Source of the DNA: Pirellulales bacterium
Lineage (GTDB): Bacteria > Planctomycetota > Planctomycetia > Pirellulales > JAEUIK01
Reading direction: 5' to 3'
Assembly (NCBI GenBank): GCA_019636335.1
Contig: JAHBXR010000005.1
Location: 62,001-126,000 of the forward strand
DNA length: 64,000 bases
Position numbers and translations under genes: made by a program. Positions 44,117 to 52,917 of this stretch are shown one piece after another. Every line of letters begins with the position of its first letter. Positions within the stretch are counted from its first letter, which is position 1. The notes under the pieces were generated by a model. It worked only from the letters and a program-made list of their open reading frames with translations, was not told the origin of the DNA and ran no database searches.

Positions 44117-45439
44117 CTAACCCGGTAGCCCATAGGGCGAACGATACTCCTTCGTCAGCAGCGAATTCGCTTCGTTGCAATCGATAAAACGATTCTGTTC
44201 GGCATCGAATTCCAACCGGCCCCGCGTCTGATAGGCGATGTCTCCCAGGTGTACGAGCGCACAACTATGGTGCGCCGTACGGGCCGAGGCCCGGGTGGGC
44301 GTGCGTTTGCGCACGGCGGTGAGGAAATCGCGCATGTGCTCGGCGTAACCGTTTTGCCCGCGGATCTCCTTGCCTTCCGTCGGTCCCGGCTTGTTCTTCG
44401 GACCCAGGAAGACACTGAACGCCCCGCGGCGCGAGAAGATCATGTATCCTTCCGTGCCGTAGAAGACGTTGCCGTTGTCGAAACCGTGCAGGCCGTAGGC
44501 CGTGAAGGGGTAGTTCTCGTACACCAGGATCTTGCCGTCGGGATACTCGTAGGTGACGTGCATGTTGTCGGGATAATCGCTGGCGGTCTCACCCGGCAGC
44601 ATGCGGCCGCCGCGCGCCGTAATCTGCCGCGGCACCGTGTCGACGCCGAGGCCCCAGGTGGCCATGTCGAGATCGTGGACGCCGTCGTCGCCGATCTCGC
44701 CGTTGCCATAGTCGCGAAACATCCGCCACGAACCGTGGAAACGCTGCGGATTGAAGGGCCGTTTCGGCGCCGGCCCCAACCAGCGGTCGTAATCCACTCC
44801 GGCGGCCGCCTCGCTGTCGGGCACGGGAGCCACGACGTTGCGCATTTCGGCCGTCCACGCGCGAGCAACTTTGACCTCGCCAAGGATCCCCTCCTGGAGC
44901 AGCTTTTCTGCCTTCAAAGTTACAGGGCTGCTGCGCATCTGGATGCCTTGCTGCACGACTCGGTTGTACTTTTCGGCCGCGGCCATGACGAGCAGCCCTT
45001 CGTGGTAAACGTGCGAGATCGGCTTCTCGATATAGACATCTTTCCCCGCCGCCATGGCAGCCAAGGCGATGGGGGTATGCCAGTGGTGGGGCGTGGCGAT
45101 GATGCAGGCGTCGACGTTCTTGTCGGCGATCACCTCCTCGAAGCGCTGCGTCTGCCTGGGCGCGGCACTCTGATGCCGCGTGACGATCCTGCTCGTCTGA
45201 TCGAGTTGTTGCGGGTCGATATCGCACAGCCAGGCGAACGAGACGTTCTCGTTACGGTCGACGAGCCCCTTCACGTGGCCGCGCATCATGCCGCCACAAC
45301 CGATGATGCCCAGGTTCAGCTTCTCTTCGGGTTCATCGGCCAGAGCATGTACGCTTCCCAGGGCCGACACCGCAGCCAACAGGGCGGCCGTCTCGGTCGT
45401 GTGGGCCAGGAACTTGCGACGTGTCGTCTTCCCCTGCAT
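44117..45439 (-). CDS. Tat-exported Gfo/Idh/MocA-family oxidoreductase
   Basis: The protein has 440 residues. AGGAG precedes the ATG. The twin-arginine signal TTRRKFLAHTTETAALLAAV predicts export with bound cofactor. The Rossmann motif is LGIIGCGGMMRGHVKG. The dehydrogenase core carries EKPISHVYHEGLLV, with the catalytic-lysine motif EKP, and AEKYNRVVQQGIQMRSS. The C-terminal domain is typical, with a WHTPIALAAM segment before EKP. Such periplasmic members usually act on sugars or glycosides with tightly bound NAD(P), for example by oxidation at C3. It sits between the TPR-CHAT gene and a membrane protein gene, 32 bases after the latter, and probably shares their transcript. Confidence 0.88.
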   Translation of the reverse strand: MQGKTTRRKFLAHTTETAALLAAVSALGSVHALADEPEEKLNLGIIGCGGMMRGHVKGLVDRNENVSFAWLCDIDPQQLDQTSRIVTRHQSAAPRQTQRFEEVIADKNVDACIIATPHHWHTPIALAAMAAGKDVYIEKPISHVYHEGLLVMAAAEKYNRVVQQGIQMRSSPVTLKAEKLLQEGILGEVKVARAWTAEMRNVVAPVPDSEAAAGVDYDRWLGPAPKRPFNPQRFHGSWRMFRDYGNGEIGDDGVHDLDMATWGLGVDTVPRQITARGGRMLPGETASDYPDNMHVTYEYPDGKILVYENYPFTAYGLHGFDNGNVFYGTEGYMIFSRRGAFSVFLGPKNKPGPTEGKEIRGQNGYAEHMRDFLTAVRKRTPTRASARTAHHSCALVHLGDIAYQTRGRLEFDAEQNRFIDCNEANSLLTKEYRSPYGLPG

Positions 45440-45471
45440 GGCGAACTCCTGTCTTCACGGATGGCGTTCGA

Positions 45472-47007
45472 TTAATTCGTACGGTTCTTGAACTGTCGCT
45501 GCGACTCTGCTTGTCGCGCCACGTTTGCCTGGCTGCTGGCCTGGTCGGTCTTGTCCTGCTTCGCTGGCTTGGCTGCTTTTGATTTATCGGGGTTGCGCCC
45601 GCAAAAGATCGCCGCGACGAACAGCCAGAACGTGCAGAAGGCATAGATCAGGCCGTTCGGCGTGCGACGGGTCCATTCTTCCCAGGGCCAGGGAAACTCG
45701 AAGAAGGCCAGGTTCAAGCTGAAATAGGTCGCCGTCGCGAGGAAGAGCGACCACCGCGCGAACGTGCCCGCGCTCTTGGGTTCTTGCGCGCGCTTGGCCA
45801 GCAGCAAGGCGGCGGGAATCAGAATCGAGAGGGGGAGTGCGACGTACGCCAGCCAGCCCAGCCACACCGGCAACTGGTCTCCCTCGTACGAGAGCCTCAC
45901 GAGCGTGCGTCCTACGATCGGCACCGCCACGATCGGCAGCACCGTGAGAAACGGCCAGAGGCGTCCCGCGCTCACCGCCACCGCGGGAATGATGGTCATC
46001 GTGATCGCCAGATCGGCGAAGTCATCGAAGCGGTCGAAGGAGAAGAAGTTCCAGGCCACGATCGCGCCGACATGGACGACCAGCAGCATCCACTCGAGCC
46101 CTACCGCTAGCTCGACGGGTTCTTCCTTGTTGGTTTCGAGGGGGCGCATCAAGTGGCGATTCAACCAGAGGCCCAGCGCCAGAATGGCCCCATAGACGAG
46201 CCCGAAGGTGGTCTCCATCATGTTCCACCAGTTGATGAGCGGATCGATTTCCGCCCATGGTCCTTCGCGGAACAGGTCGCGATTCCAGGCGTGGAAGGCC
46301 TGCAACGATTCGCCCCCGGTGAACCCCAGCCCGCCCCCGAGAATGCCCCACAGAATCAGATTGCGCGTGAGCCGATCGCCTCGATAGAACGCCACGTAAC
46401 AGAACAATCCCACGAGCGCTAAGAGGAGGCCGCCCCAGACCTCGTGCCGAGGTTGGATCTCGACGCCAGGCTTCCAATCCCAATGGGCCGAAAAGTAGAT
46501 CGCGGGCAACTCGCCCTGCGCCGGATCGAAAGGTTCGTTAATCAGCCATTCGCCGAGGAAGAAGAGAAACAGCATGGCCACGAGCAGCGAGGCGAGCTCC
46601 ACCGGTTTGTAGCGAGTCTCGCTGATCGTCATGCCGAGAAAGGCGGCGCCTGTGCCGATCCAGATGCCACCGATGATGGTGGTGCCCAGCAGCCCCCAGC
46701 GCAGGGCGGCCCAGTTGCCGACGAGATCGGCATCTTGCGCAAGGCCCAGCGTCTGGCCATAGGTCATCGAACCGCCGATCGAGATACCGATGGCGAACAT
46801 GGCGGCGGCCCGAGCCGCCAGCAACGACTTGGCGCGCGCCAGGAATAAAATGGCGATGGCGAGACCCACGAGCAGCCCGGCCATCATGGCGCCGGTTTCG
46901 TGGCCATACTGCCCACGAATGCCCCAGCCCATGCCGCCAGCCAGCGACATCAGAGGCATCGCAATCCAAAGCCGTGGGGGAGTCCGTTCGCGCGATTCAG
47001 CGGACAT
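45472..47007 (-). CDS. multi-pass membrane protein, planctomycete type (paralogue B)
   Basis: The protein has 511 residues with about twelve membrane segments, starting PLMSLAGGMGWGIRGQYGHE. Shared motifs with the protein at 39029-40567 (GGM-W-RG-YG near the start, NWW-ET/ES-G-GI in the middle) identify it as a paralogue. The C-terminal 35 residues are charged and Lys/Gln-rich, probably cytoplasmic. The function is unknown; the size and topology suggest a transporter or sensor. It lies 131 bases downstream of the second TPR-CHAT gene and 32 bases upstream of the oxidoreductase gene, all co-directional. Confidence 0.72.
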   Translation of the reverse strand: MSAESRERTPPRLWIAMPLMSLAGGMGWGIRGQYGHETGAMMAGLLVGLAIAILFLARAKSLLAARAAAMFAIGISIGGSMTYGQTLGLAQDADLVGNWAALRWGLLGTTIIGGIWIGTGAAFLGMTISETRYKPVELASLLVAMLFLFFLGEWLINEPFDPAQGELPAIYFSAHWDWKPGVEIQPRHEVWGGLLLALVGLFCYVAFYRGDRLTRNLILWGILGGGLGFTGGESLQAFHAWNRDLFREGPWAEIDPLINWWNMMETTFGLVYGAILALGLWLNRHLMRPLETNKEEPVELAVGLEWMLLVVHVGAIVAWNFFSFDRFDDFADLAITMTIIPAVAVSAGRLWPFLTVLPIVAVPIVGRTLVRLSYEGDQLPVWLGWLAYVALPLSILIPAALLLAKRAQEPKSAGTFARWSLFLATATYFSLNLAFFEFPWPWEEWTRRTPNGLIYAFCTFWLFVAAIFCGRNPDKSKAAKPAKQDKTDQASSQANVARQAESQRQFKNRTN

Positions 47008-47138
47008 GCTGTTCCTGCTTTCCTAGTGTCCTCTTCCGGGAAGTTCAGACGAGGGACATCATAGCAGGGTGGCTGCGCCACCAGTAGAAATTGGCCTTGG
47101 TGGCCACGGCGACGGCCGCAGTCGCCGAGAAGGCGATA

Positions 47139-50100
47139 TCACTCGGGGGAGCCTACCAGCACGAAGCTTGCCCAGAAGAACGGATGCGCCGCGCTCGACT
47201 CCTTGCGCCGCGCCGCCATCGTGGCAAGCTGCGCGTCGCGCAGAGCCGTCTGCTTGGATGCGCCGGCGGCCAACCGCTCGTAGAAATGCGCCATCAAGCC
47301 CTGAGTCGCATCGTCCGGCACTTTGTAGAGGCTCGTGACCAACGTACGGGCGCCGGCATGGAGGAAGGCACGGCGCAGGCCGCTCACTCCTTCGCCGGTA
47401 CGGATATCTCCCAAGCCCGTCTCGCAGGCCGAGAGCACCACCAGTTCGGTACCCGTTAGATCGAGCATGCCGATCTCTTCGGCCGTGGCCCAGCCATCGT
47501 CGGTGCGCTGTGCGCCGGCCTGTGCGGAATGCGGTCGGTTGGCGCCGGCCAGAATCACGCCCGAACGAAGCAGGGGGTTTTCCGCGGAACGCAAAGTCGC
47601 CAGCCGCTGGCCCGTCGTTGCCGGCGCGTCAGCAGCCGCTGGCGTCTGTGCGTCGGCCAGCTCGCCGCGCGCGCGCTGATCCGGTAGATAGAAGCCATGC
47701 GTTGCCAGGTGCAAGATCCGGGGCGCCGGCAAAGATTTCAACATACCCTCGAGCGCCGCATCGTCCAGCAGCGTCACGACCGGTGCATAGCCGGGCTGGC
47801 CCTCGAGCAACTGCTGGATACGTGCTGCCTCTTGACGCGTGCCGGGAAGGGCCGACCAGTTCAAACCGCGCACGTCGGGAGAGACTTCGCCCCGATAGAG
47901 CTCGTCGGCGGCGTTGCGAGACGCAAGCACGTCGGGCGTGGGTTGGGCAGGGACTGCTTCGAGCTCGTAATTGGGCGCCGCGATTACGACGGTGCCTGCG
48001 GCCGGTTTTTCAGCCGCACGCAACAAATCGCTCGCCGACGACACGTAAGCCATCGAGAACTTCTCGATCAGATACCGTCCATCGCGATCGACCAATGCCT
48101 CGAAGGGCAAACGGGTCAATTCACCATCCGCACAGAAGTAGATCTGCGTCGCGCCGTCGAGAGCACCCTCGAGCGGCAGCCAAATCGTCTGCGCCAGCGA
48201 CTGGGCCAACTCGCGGTATTGCTCCTCGAGTTCTTTCTCGTCAGACGTGCGCAATTCGCGAGGCACATCCGAGACGGCCTGGCGCAGCTCATGCACGCGG
48301 GCGTCGATCTCATCTGCCGGGCCTAGATCGATGAGCGAGAGTCGCTCGAGCGTCCCCCCTCGCAGCACGAAAGCGGCAAAGCGGGGGGGCTGCCGTTCCG
48401 ATGCTTGCCCCCGAGGCGACAACTCGTAGGGAGCATAACGCACGAATTCGACGAATGCTCCCCTGTCGCCGATCCGCGTGACAAGCCGCGCGGGATCGAC
48501 CTTGTTGCTAAAGCCCGCGCGCGCCGCCCCCAGAACCTCGGTCAACTGCCGGTTGAGATTCGTTTCGAGCGTGTTTGCCTCAGCGGTACGACGCTGGCGT
48601 TCCGCGGTCAACTCGGGCGTGACGGGCAAGAGCGCCAGGTCGACCAGCGTTTGCCGTTCGGTACGTAGCCGCTCGACCGCATCGCGCAAGTCGGGATGCT
48701 TGCTCGCTGCTCGTTCGAGTTGACGCAGTTCGAGCAGCGCATCGTGCAGGGCCGTTTTGCGCTCGATGACCGCGGCGAAGGCCTCGCGGCGTCGCGACTC
48801 GACGTCCAGTCGCGACGCCAAGGTCATGAGGGTATCGCTCGTTCCTTCCTGCTTCATCAGGTACGAACGCATCGTCTGTTCCGACGCACCCCCGAACACA
48901 TTCTGCAAGCTGGCCAGTTCCATCTCATTCGAACGCAGCACGAGGGCGAATGCTTCCTCGAGCCGGCCTTCGGTCGCCAGCAGCGTGCCCAGATTATCGA
49001 GCGCCGTGGCCAGGACAGGGTGCCCGGCAGGCATCGCGTCGGCCGGGTACAACTGTTCGAGCATGGCGACCGCTCGCTCGAACTGGGCGCGCGCCGCGGG
49101 CAGCTTCTCTTGCGCTCGGAGCGAGTAGGCCAAGTTGTTGACCGCCGTGGCAAGCTGTGGATGGCCGTGCGAATAGGAGTCGGCCGGATAGATTTTCTCG
49201 CACATCTTCACGGCGCGCTCGAATTGCGATTCGGCCGCCGCGTATTCTCCCAGATCGAACAAGAGCGAGCCATACTCGCTGTAGGCCACGATGAGATCCG
49301 AGTGCCCCTTGGCAAACTGCTCGGCCGGGTACAACTTCTCTTTCATGGCGAGCGACCGCTCGTAAAGCTTCCTGGCCGCCTCATACTCTTGGGCCTCGCG
49401 CAAGAGCGATGCCAGGTTGCTCCAACTCGCGGCCAGGTAGGGGTGTCCATTCGGATACTCCTCGCCCGAGAACAAGGTCTCGAGCATCGTCGCCGATGCG
49501 ACATAGTGCTCGAGCGCCGACTCGGTTTCTCCCTGTTCTCGCAGCAACTCGCCGAGATTGTTGTGTGCCAGCGCCAGATCGAGATTTCCATGGGGGTAAT
49601 CTTGCCTGGGATAGAGGCGTTCGCGCATCGCCAGCGACTCTTCGTAAAGTTTGCGTGCCGCGGTGTAGTCGCCTCGGGACTTTTGGGTGCTGGCCAGATT
49701 GTCGAGACTGATGGCCAGGCTGATGTGCCCTGCCGGGTAGTTTTCGACCGGATAGAGCTGGCGATTCATCGCCACGCTCCGCTCCTGGAACTGCACGGCC
49801 CCGGCGAAATCGCCTTGCATCGCCAGCAACGTGCCCAGGCTATTGAGCGTACGAGCAATATCGGGATGCCCCGCCGCGTACTGCTCCGGGGGATACAACT
49901 GTTCTTCGATCTTCAGAGCGCGCTCGAGATACTTTCGCGCCGCAACGTAGTCGTCTTGGCGGGCGAGCACCGTGCCCATGTTCGCCAGCGCGCTCGCCAG
50001 ATCGGGGTGACCGTGGGGATACTCGTCGGCCGAGTAGACGCGTTCGAAAATCGCCAGGGCCTGTTCGTAGCGCCGTCGTGCCTCGACCGAATCTCCCTGG

Positions 50101-51305
50101 TCGTCGAGCATGACCGCCAGATTGTTGTAGACGCGCGCCTGGTCGAGATGTCCCTGCGGAAACTTCTCCTGGGGATACACCTTGGCCAGCATCGCGATCG
50201 CCCGATCGAACAGCTTGCGCGCGGCGGTGAAATCTTCGCGATCGTGGGCGATCTGCCCCAAGGAATTGAGGGTCATCGCAATGTCGACATGCCCTGCGGG
50301 AAACTGAGCGGGGGGATAGAGCTTCTCGCGCATGGCGAGTGCCCGTTCGTAGGCTTGTGCCGCTCCCGCAAGATTGCCAGAGCGCCAACGAGCGAGCGCT
50401 ACGCTATCGAGCACGTCGGCAATCGTTGGATGGCCGTTGGGATTCGTCTTGGCCGGATAGAGCAATTCCGTCGCCTGGAGCGCGTGCTCGTAGTTCTCGA
50501 GCGCCAGTGCGTACGCTCCCTGCTCGAATGCCACGCCGCCCAATCGCGTGTAGCAATCCGCGATCTGAGGGTGACTGCCGGGGCACGCGTCGGCAGGATA
50601 GAGCTGCTGGCACATGGCGAGCGCCTGCTGCGCGAAACCCCACGCCGAGTTCGGCTCTCCCATGCGGTTCATGAACCTCGACGCGGTCTGCAATCCTTGC
50701 AGCAGGTCGAGATCGGGCACCGGGAGCAGCTTTTGCTGGAGCAGCATCAACTCGCCCATCTTGATCAAGGCCCGGGACGTATCTCCCCGATCGAGATCAC
50801 TCTCCATGTCGCGATTCAATTGCGCGCCGCGGATGTACTCGCGGCGATCGGCCGCGGTCATCTTCTGCACGGCCTCGAGATGCTTGACTTCCCAGCGGGC
50901 GTCGACGGTCCGCCAATCCTTGGCGCCGAAGGCCTTCGCGCGAATGGCCAGCGCCTCGTCGAGCATCTTGCGGGCCGCAGCGAAATCTTCCACTTCCGTA
51001 GAAGCCCGCGCGAGCCAGATCAGAGTCGTGGCGACTTCGGCATGTTCGTTGCCGAGCAAGCGCCGTTCGATCGCGACGACCTTCTCGCCGGCGGCGATGG
51101 CCGGCCGCCGCTGGCCAGCCTTGAGCTGCGCGAGCGCGTCGTTCCAGAGACGATCGCGTTCGGCGAATCGATCCGTCTGCTTGGGAGTCTGTGCGCGGGC
51201 AGGCGTGCGCTGACCCCACGCTTGTGGCGAGCCAAGCGTGGCGCCTAGTGTTAGCACCAGGCCATAAACAACAAGACGAACGACTTTCGAGACAGATCGC
51301 AGCAT
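47139..51305 (-). CDS. secreted TPR-CHAT protein with long 47-residue repeats
   Basis: The protein has 1388 residues from the ATG at 51305 (GGAG nine bases upstream). A signal peptide (ending PQAWGQR, about residue 32) predicts export. Some 15 TPR units fill about residues 60-870; the clearer ones repeat every 47 residues with consensus LYPxxxxPxGHPxLAxxLxNL (examples FPAGHVDIAMTLNSLG, YPHGHPDLASALANMG, YAAGHPDIARTLNSLG). The CHAT domain follows with the dyad His in ILHLATHGFYLP and Cys in LVVLSACETGLGDIRTGEGV. The end reads HPFFWASFVLVGSPE. It is homologous to the CHAT protein at 40605 but has more repeats. Partner and target are unknown. Confidence 0.86.
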   Translation of the reverse strand: MLRSVSKVVRLVVYGLVLTLGATLGSPQAWGQRTPARAQTPKQTDRFAERDRLWNDALAQLKAGQRRPAIAAGEKVVAIERRLLGNEHAEVATTLIWLARASTEVEDFAAARKMLDEALAIRAKAFGAKDWRTVDARWEVKHLEAVQKMTAADRREYIRGAQLNRDMESDLDRGDTSRALIKMGELMLLQQKLLPVPDLDLLQGLQTASRFMNRMGEPNSAWGFAQQALAMCQQLYPADACPGSHPQIADCYTRLGGVAFEQGAYALALENYEHALQATELLYPAKTNPNGHPTIADVLDSVALARWRSGNLAGAAQAYERALAMREKLYPPAQFPAGHVDIAMTLNSLGQIAHDREDFTAARKLFDRAIAMLAKVYPQEKFPQGHLDQARVYNNLAVMLDDQGDSVEARRRYEQALAIFERVYSADEYPHGHPDLASALANMGTVLARQDDYVAARKYLERALKIEEQLYPPEQYAAGHPDIARTLNSLGTLLAMQGDFAGAVQFQERSVAMNRQLYPVENYPAGHISLAISLDNLASTQKSRGDYTAARKLYEESLAMRERLYPRQDYPHGNLDLALAHNNLGELLREQGETESALEHYVASATMLETLFSGEEYPNGHPYLAASWSNLASLLREAQEYEAARKLYERSLAMKEKLYPAEQFAKGHSDLIVAYSEYGSLLFDLGEYAAAESQFERAVKMCEKIYPADSYSHGHPQLATAVNNLAYSLRAQEKLPAARAQFERAVAMLEQLYPADAMPAGHPVLATALDNLGTLLATEGRLEEAFALVLRSNEMELASLQNVFGGASEQTMRSYLMKQEGTSDTLMTLASRLDVESRRREAFAAVIERKTALHDALLELRQLERAASKHPDLRDAVERLRTERQTLVDLALLPVTPELTAERQRRTAEANTLETNLNRQLTEVLGAARAGFSNKVDPARLVTRIGDRGAFVEFVRYAPYELSPRGQASERQPPRFAAFVLRGGTLERLSLIDLGPADEIDARVHELRQAVSDVPRELRTSDEKELEEQYRELAQSLAQTIWLPLEGALDGATQIYFCADGELTRLPFEALVDRDGRYLIEKFSMAYVSSASDLLRAAEKPAAGTVVIAAPNYELEAVPAQPTPDVLASRNAADELYRGEVSPDVRGLNWSALPGTRQEAARIQQLLEGQPGYAPVVTLLDDAALEGMLKSLPAPRILHLATHGFYLPDQRARGELADAQTPAAADAPATTGQRLATLRSAENPLLRSGVILAGANRPHSAQAGAQRTDDGWATAEEIGMLDLTGTELVVLSACETGLGDIRTGEGVSGLRRAFLHAGARTLVTSLYKVPDDATQGLMAHFYERLAAGASKQTALRDAQLATMAARRKESSAAHPFFWASFVLVGSPE

Positions 51306-51462
51306 GCACGCGGTCTCCACGCGGATGGGGTTATCGAGTGTCGAGCCACCTCCGTGCGGGCTGGTACTATTGTAGCTCAACCGCATCAAGACGGGTTGAG
51401 CGCCAGGGAGCTACGTTCCTCGTCTCGCGGCCGATTCTCCCCAAAATATCGGATCATCGTGC

Positions 51463-52917
51463 TCAGACCACGATCGGGTGGATGACCTCTCCATGCACGT
51501 CCGTCAGGCGGAAATCTCGCCCCGCGTGGCGGTAGGTCAGCCGAGTGTGGTCGAGCCCGAGCAGGTGCAGCAGCGTCGCGTGCAGATCGTGCAGGTGGAC
51601 TTTCTCCTGCACCGAGTAATATCCGTACTCATCGGTTGCGCCGTAGCGAAAGCCGGCCTTCACGCCGCCGCCGGCGATCCACATCGTATACCCATGCGGA
51701 TTGTGATCGCGGCCGTCGTCGCCCTGGGCGGTGGGGGTACGTCCGAACTCACCGCCCCAGAGAACAAGAGTCTCGTCGAGCAGTCCGCGGGCTTTCAGAT
51801 CGGCCAACAGCCCCGCGATGGGGCGGTCGACCTCGGCGGCGTTGCTGGCATGATCCTTGCGCAGGCCGCCGTGCTGATCCCATTTGTAACTGTGCGAAAC
51901 CTGCACGAAGCGCACGCCCCGTTCGGCGAAGCGTCGCGCCATCAAACACTGCCGCCCGAAGTGGCGCGTCCGTGGATCGTCGAGGCCATAGAGACGATGC
52001 GTCTCCTCGGTCTCGTCGTCGATCTGCTGCAGTTCGGGCGCTGCAGTCTGCATGCGGAAGGCCAGCTCGAAGGCTTCGATCCTTCCTTCGAGCGCCAGAT
52101 CCGGCCCTGTCTGCGCGAGCTGCTCGCGGTTCATCTCGTTGAGTAGATCGAGCTCCATTCGTTGCCGCGCGGCGGACGAACGTGCATCGATGAAAGGAAT
52201 CTTGGCCTGGTCCGAGGGAACACTCGCATTGCCCAGCGGCGTGCCGTGAAACACGGCCGGTAGAAACGCCGAGCTGTAGTTGTTCACCCCGCCGTGCGTC
52301 AGCGTGGGACAAATCGTGATGAAGCCGGGCAGGTTTTCGTTCTCGGTCCCCAATCCATAGGTGACCCAGGAGCCAAAGCTCGGCCGCACGAACGTATCGC
52401 TGCCGGTGTGCAACTCCAGAAGCGCGCCACCATGCCGCGAGTTCGAGCCGTGCATGCCGTGCAAAAAGCAGAGATCGTCGACATGCCTGGCCACGTGGGG
52501 AAACAGCTCGCTCACCCAGGCGCCCGACTGCCCGTGCTGGGCAAACTTCCAGGGGCTGGCCAGTAGATTGCCCGTATCGGACGAGACCACGCGCGGCTTG
52601 TCGAAGGGGAGCGGCTTGCCGTGATCGCGCGCGAGCAACGGCTTGTAGTCGAACGTATCGACCTGCGAAGGTCCGCCGTGCATGAAGAGGAAAATGACGC
52701 GCTTCGCCCGGGGCGCAAAATGGGGCGACCGCTGTGCGAGAGGATTGCCCGTGGGGGAAGGGGGCACCGTCGCCGCCGCGGTACGCTCGCTCGCGAGCAG
52801 CGCATCGAGCGCCAACAGACCGAAACCCGCACTACTGGCACGCAGCAACTCGCGGCGATTCCACACGGGCAGAAACTGGCGGCAGGCATGATCGCTCATC
52901 GTCTGGCTCGCTGTCAT
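51463..52917 (-). CDS. DUF1501 protein
   Basis: The protein has 484 residues. The start overlaps the stop of the DUF1549/1553 gene (ATGA). The N-terminus has a Tat-like signal, NRRELLRASSAGFGLLALDA. Family motifs follow: VIFLFMHGGPSQVDTFDYKP, CFLHGMHGSNSRHGGALLEL, THGGVNNYSSAFLPAVFHG, VLWGGEFGRTPTAQGDDGRD and HDLHATLLHLLGLDHTRLTY. DUF1501 proteins have an alkaline phosphatase/sulfatase-like fold and in planctomycetes nearly always accompany a DUF1549-DUF1553 cytochrome. The reaction of the pair is not established. Confidence 0.92.
   Translation of the reverse strand: MTASQTMSDHACRQFLPVWNRRELLRASSAGFGLLALDALLASERTAAATVPPSPTGNPLAQRSPHFAPRAKRVIFLFMHGGPSQVDTFDYKPLLARDHGKPLPFDKPRVVSSDTGNLLASPWKFAQHGQSGAWVSELFPHVARHVDDLCFLHGMHGSNSRHGGALLELHTGSDTFVRPSFGSWVTYGLGTENENLPGFITICPTLTHGGVNNYSSAFLPAVFHGTPLGNASVPSDQAKIPFIDARSSAARQRMELDLLNEMNREQLAQTGPDLALEGRIEAFELAFRMQTAAPELQQIDDETEETHRLYGLDDPRTRHFGRQCLMARRFAERGVRFVQVSHSYKWDQHGGLRKDHASNAAEVDRPIAGLLADLKARGLLDETLVLWGGEFGRTPTAQGDDGRDHNPHGYTMWIAGGGVKAGFRYGATDEYGYYSVQEKVHLHDLHATLLHLLGLDHTRLTYRHAGRDFRLTDVHGEVIHPIVV

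Noticed and set aside
48696..51248. 850-codon plus-strand frame opposite the second TPR-CHAT gene
   Set aside because: It is a shadow of a repetitive gene; the repeated pattern comes from the TPRs on the other strand.
49000..51300. DNA-level tandem repeats within the TPR-CHAT gene
   Set aside because: The periodicity is at the protein level with diverged codons, so it is a repeat protein and not a DNA satellite or CRISPR array.
40605..51305. CHAT proteins as part of a CRISPR-Craspase or gasdermin-type defence system
   Set aside because: Both have signal peptides and no gasdermin or effector-complex gene is nearby, so a cytoplasmic defence role is unlikely.
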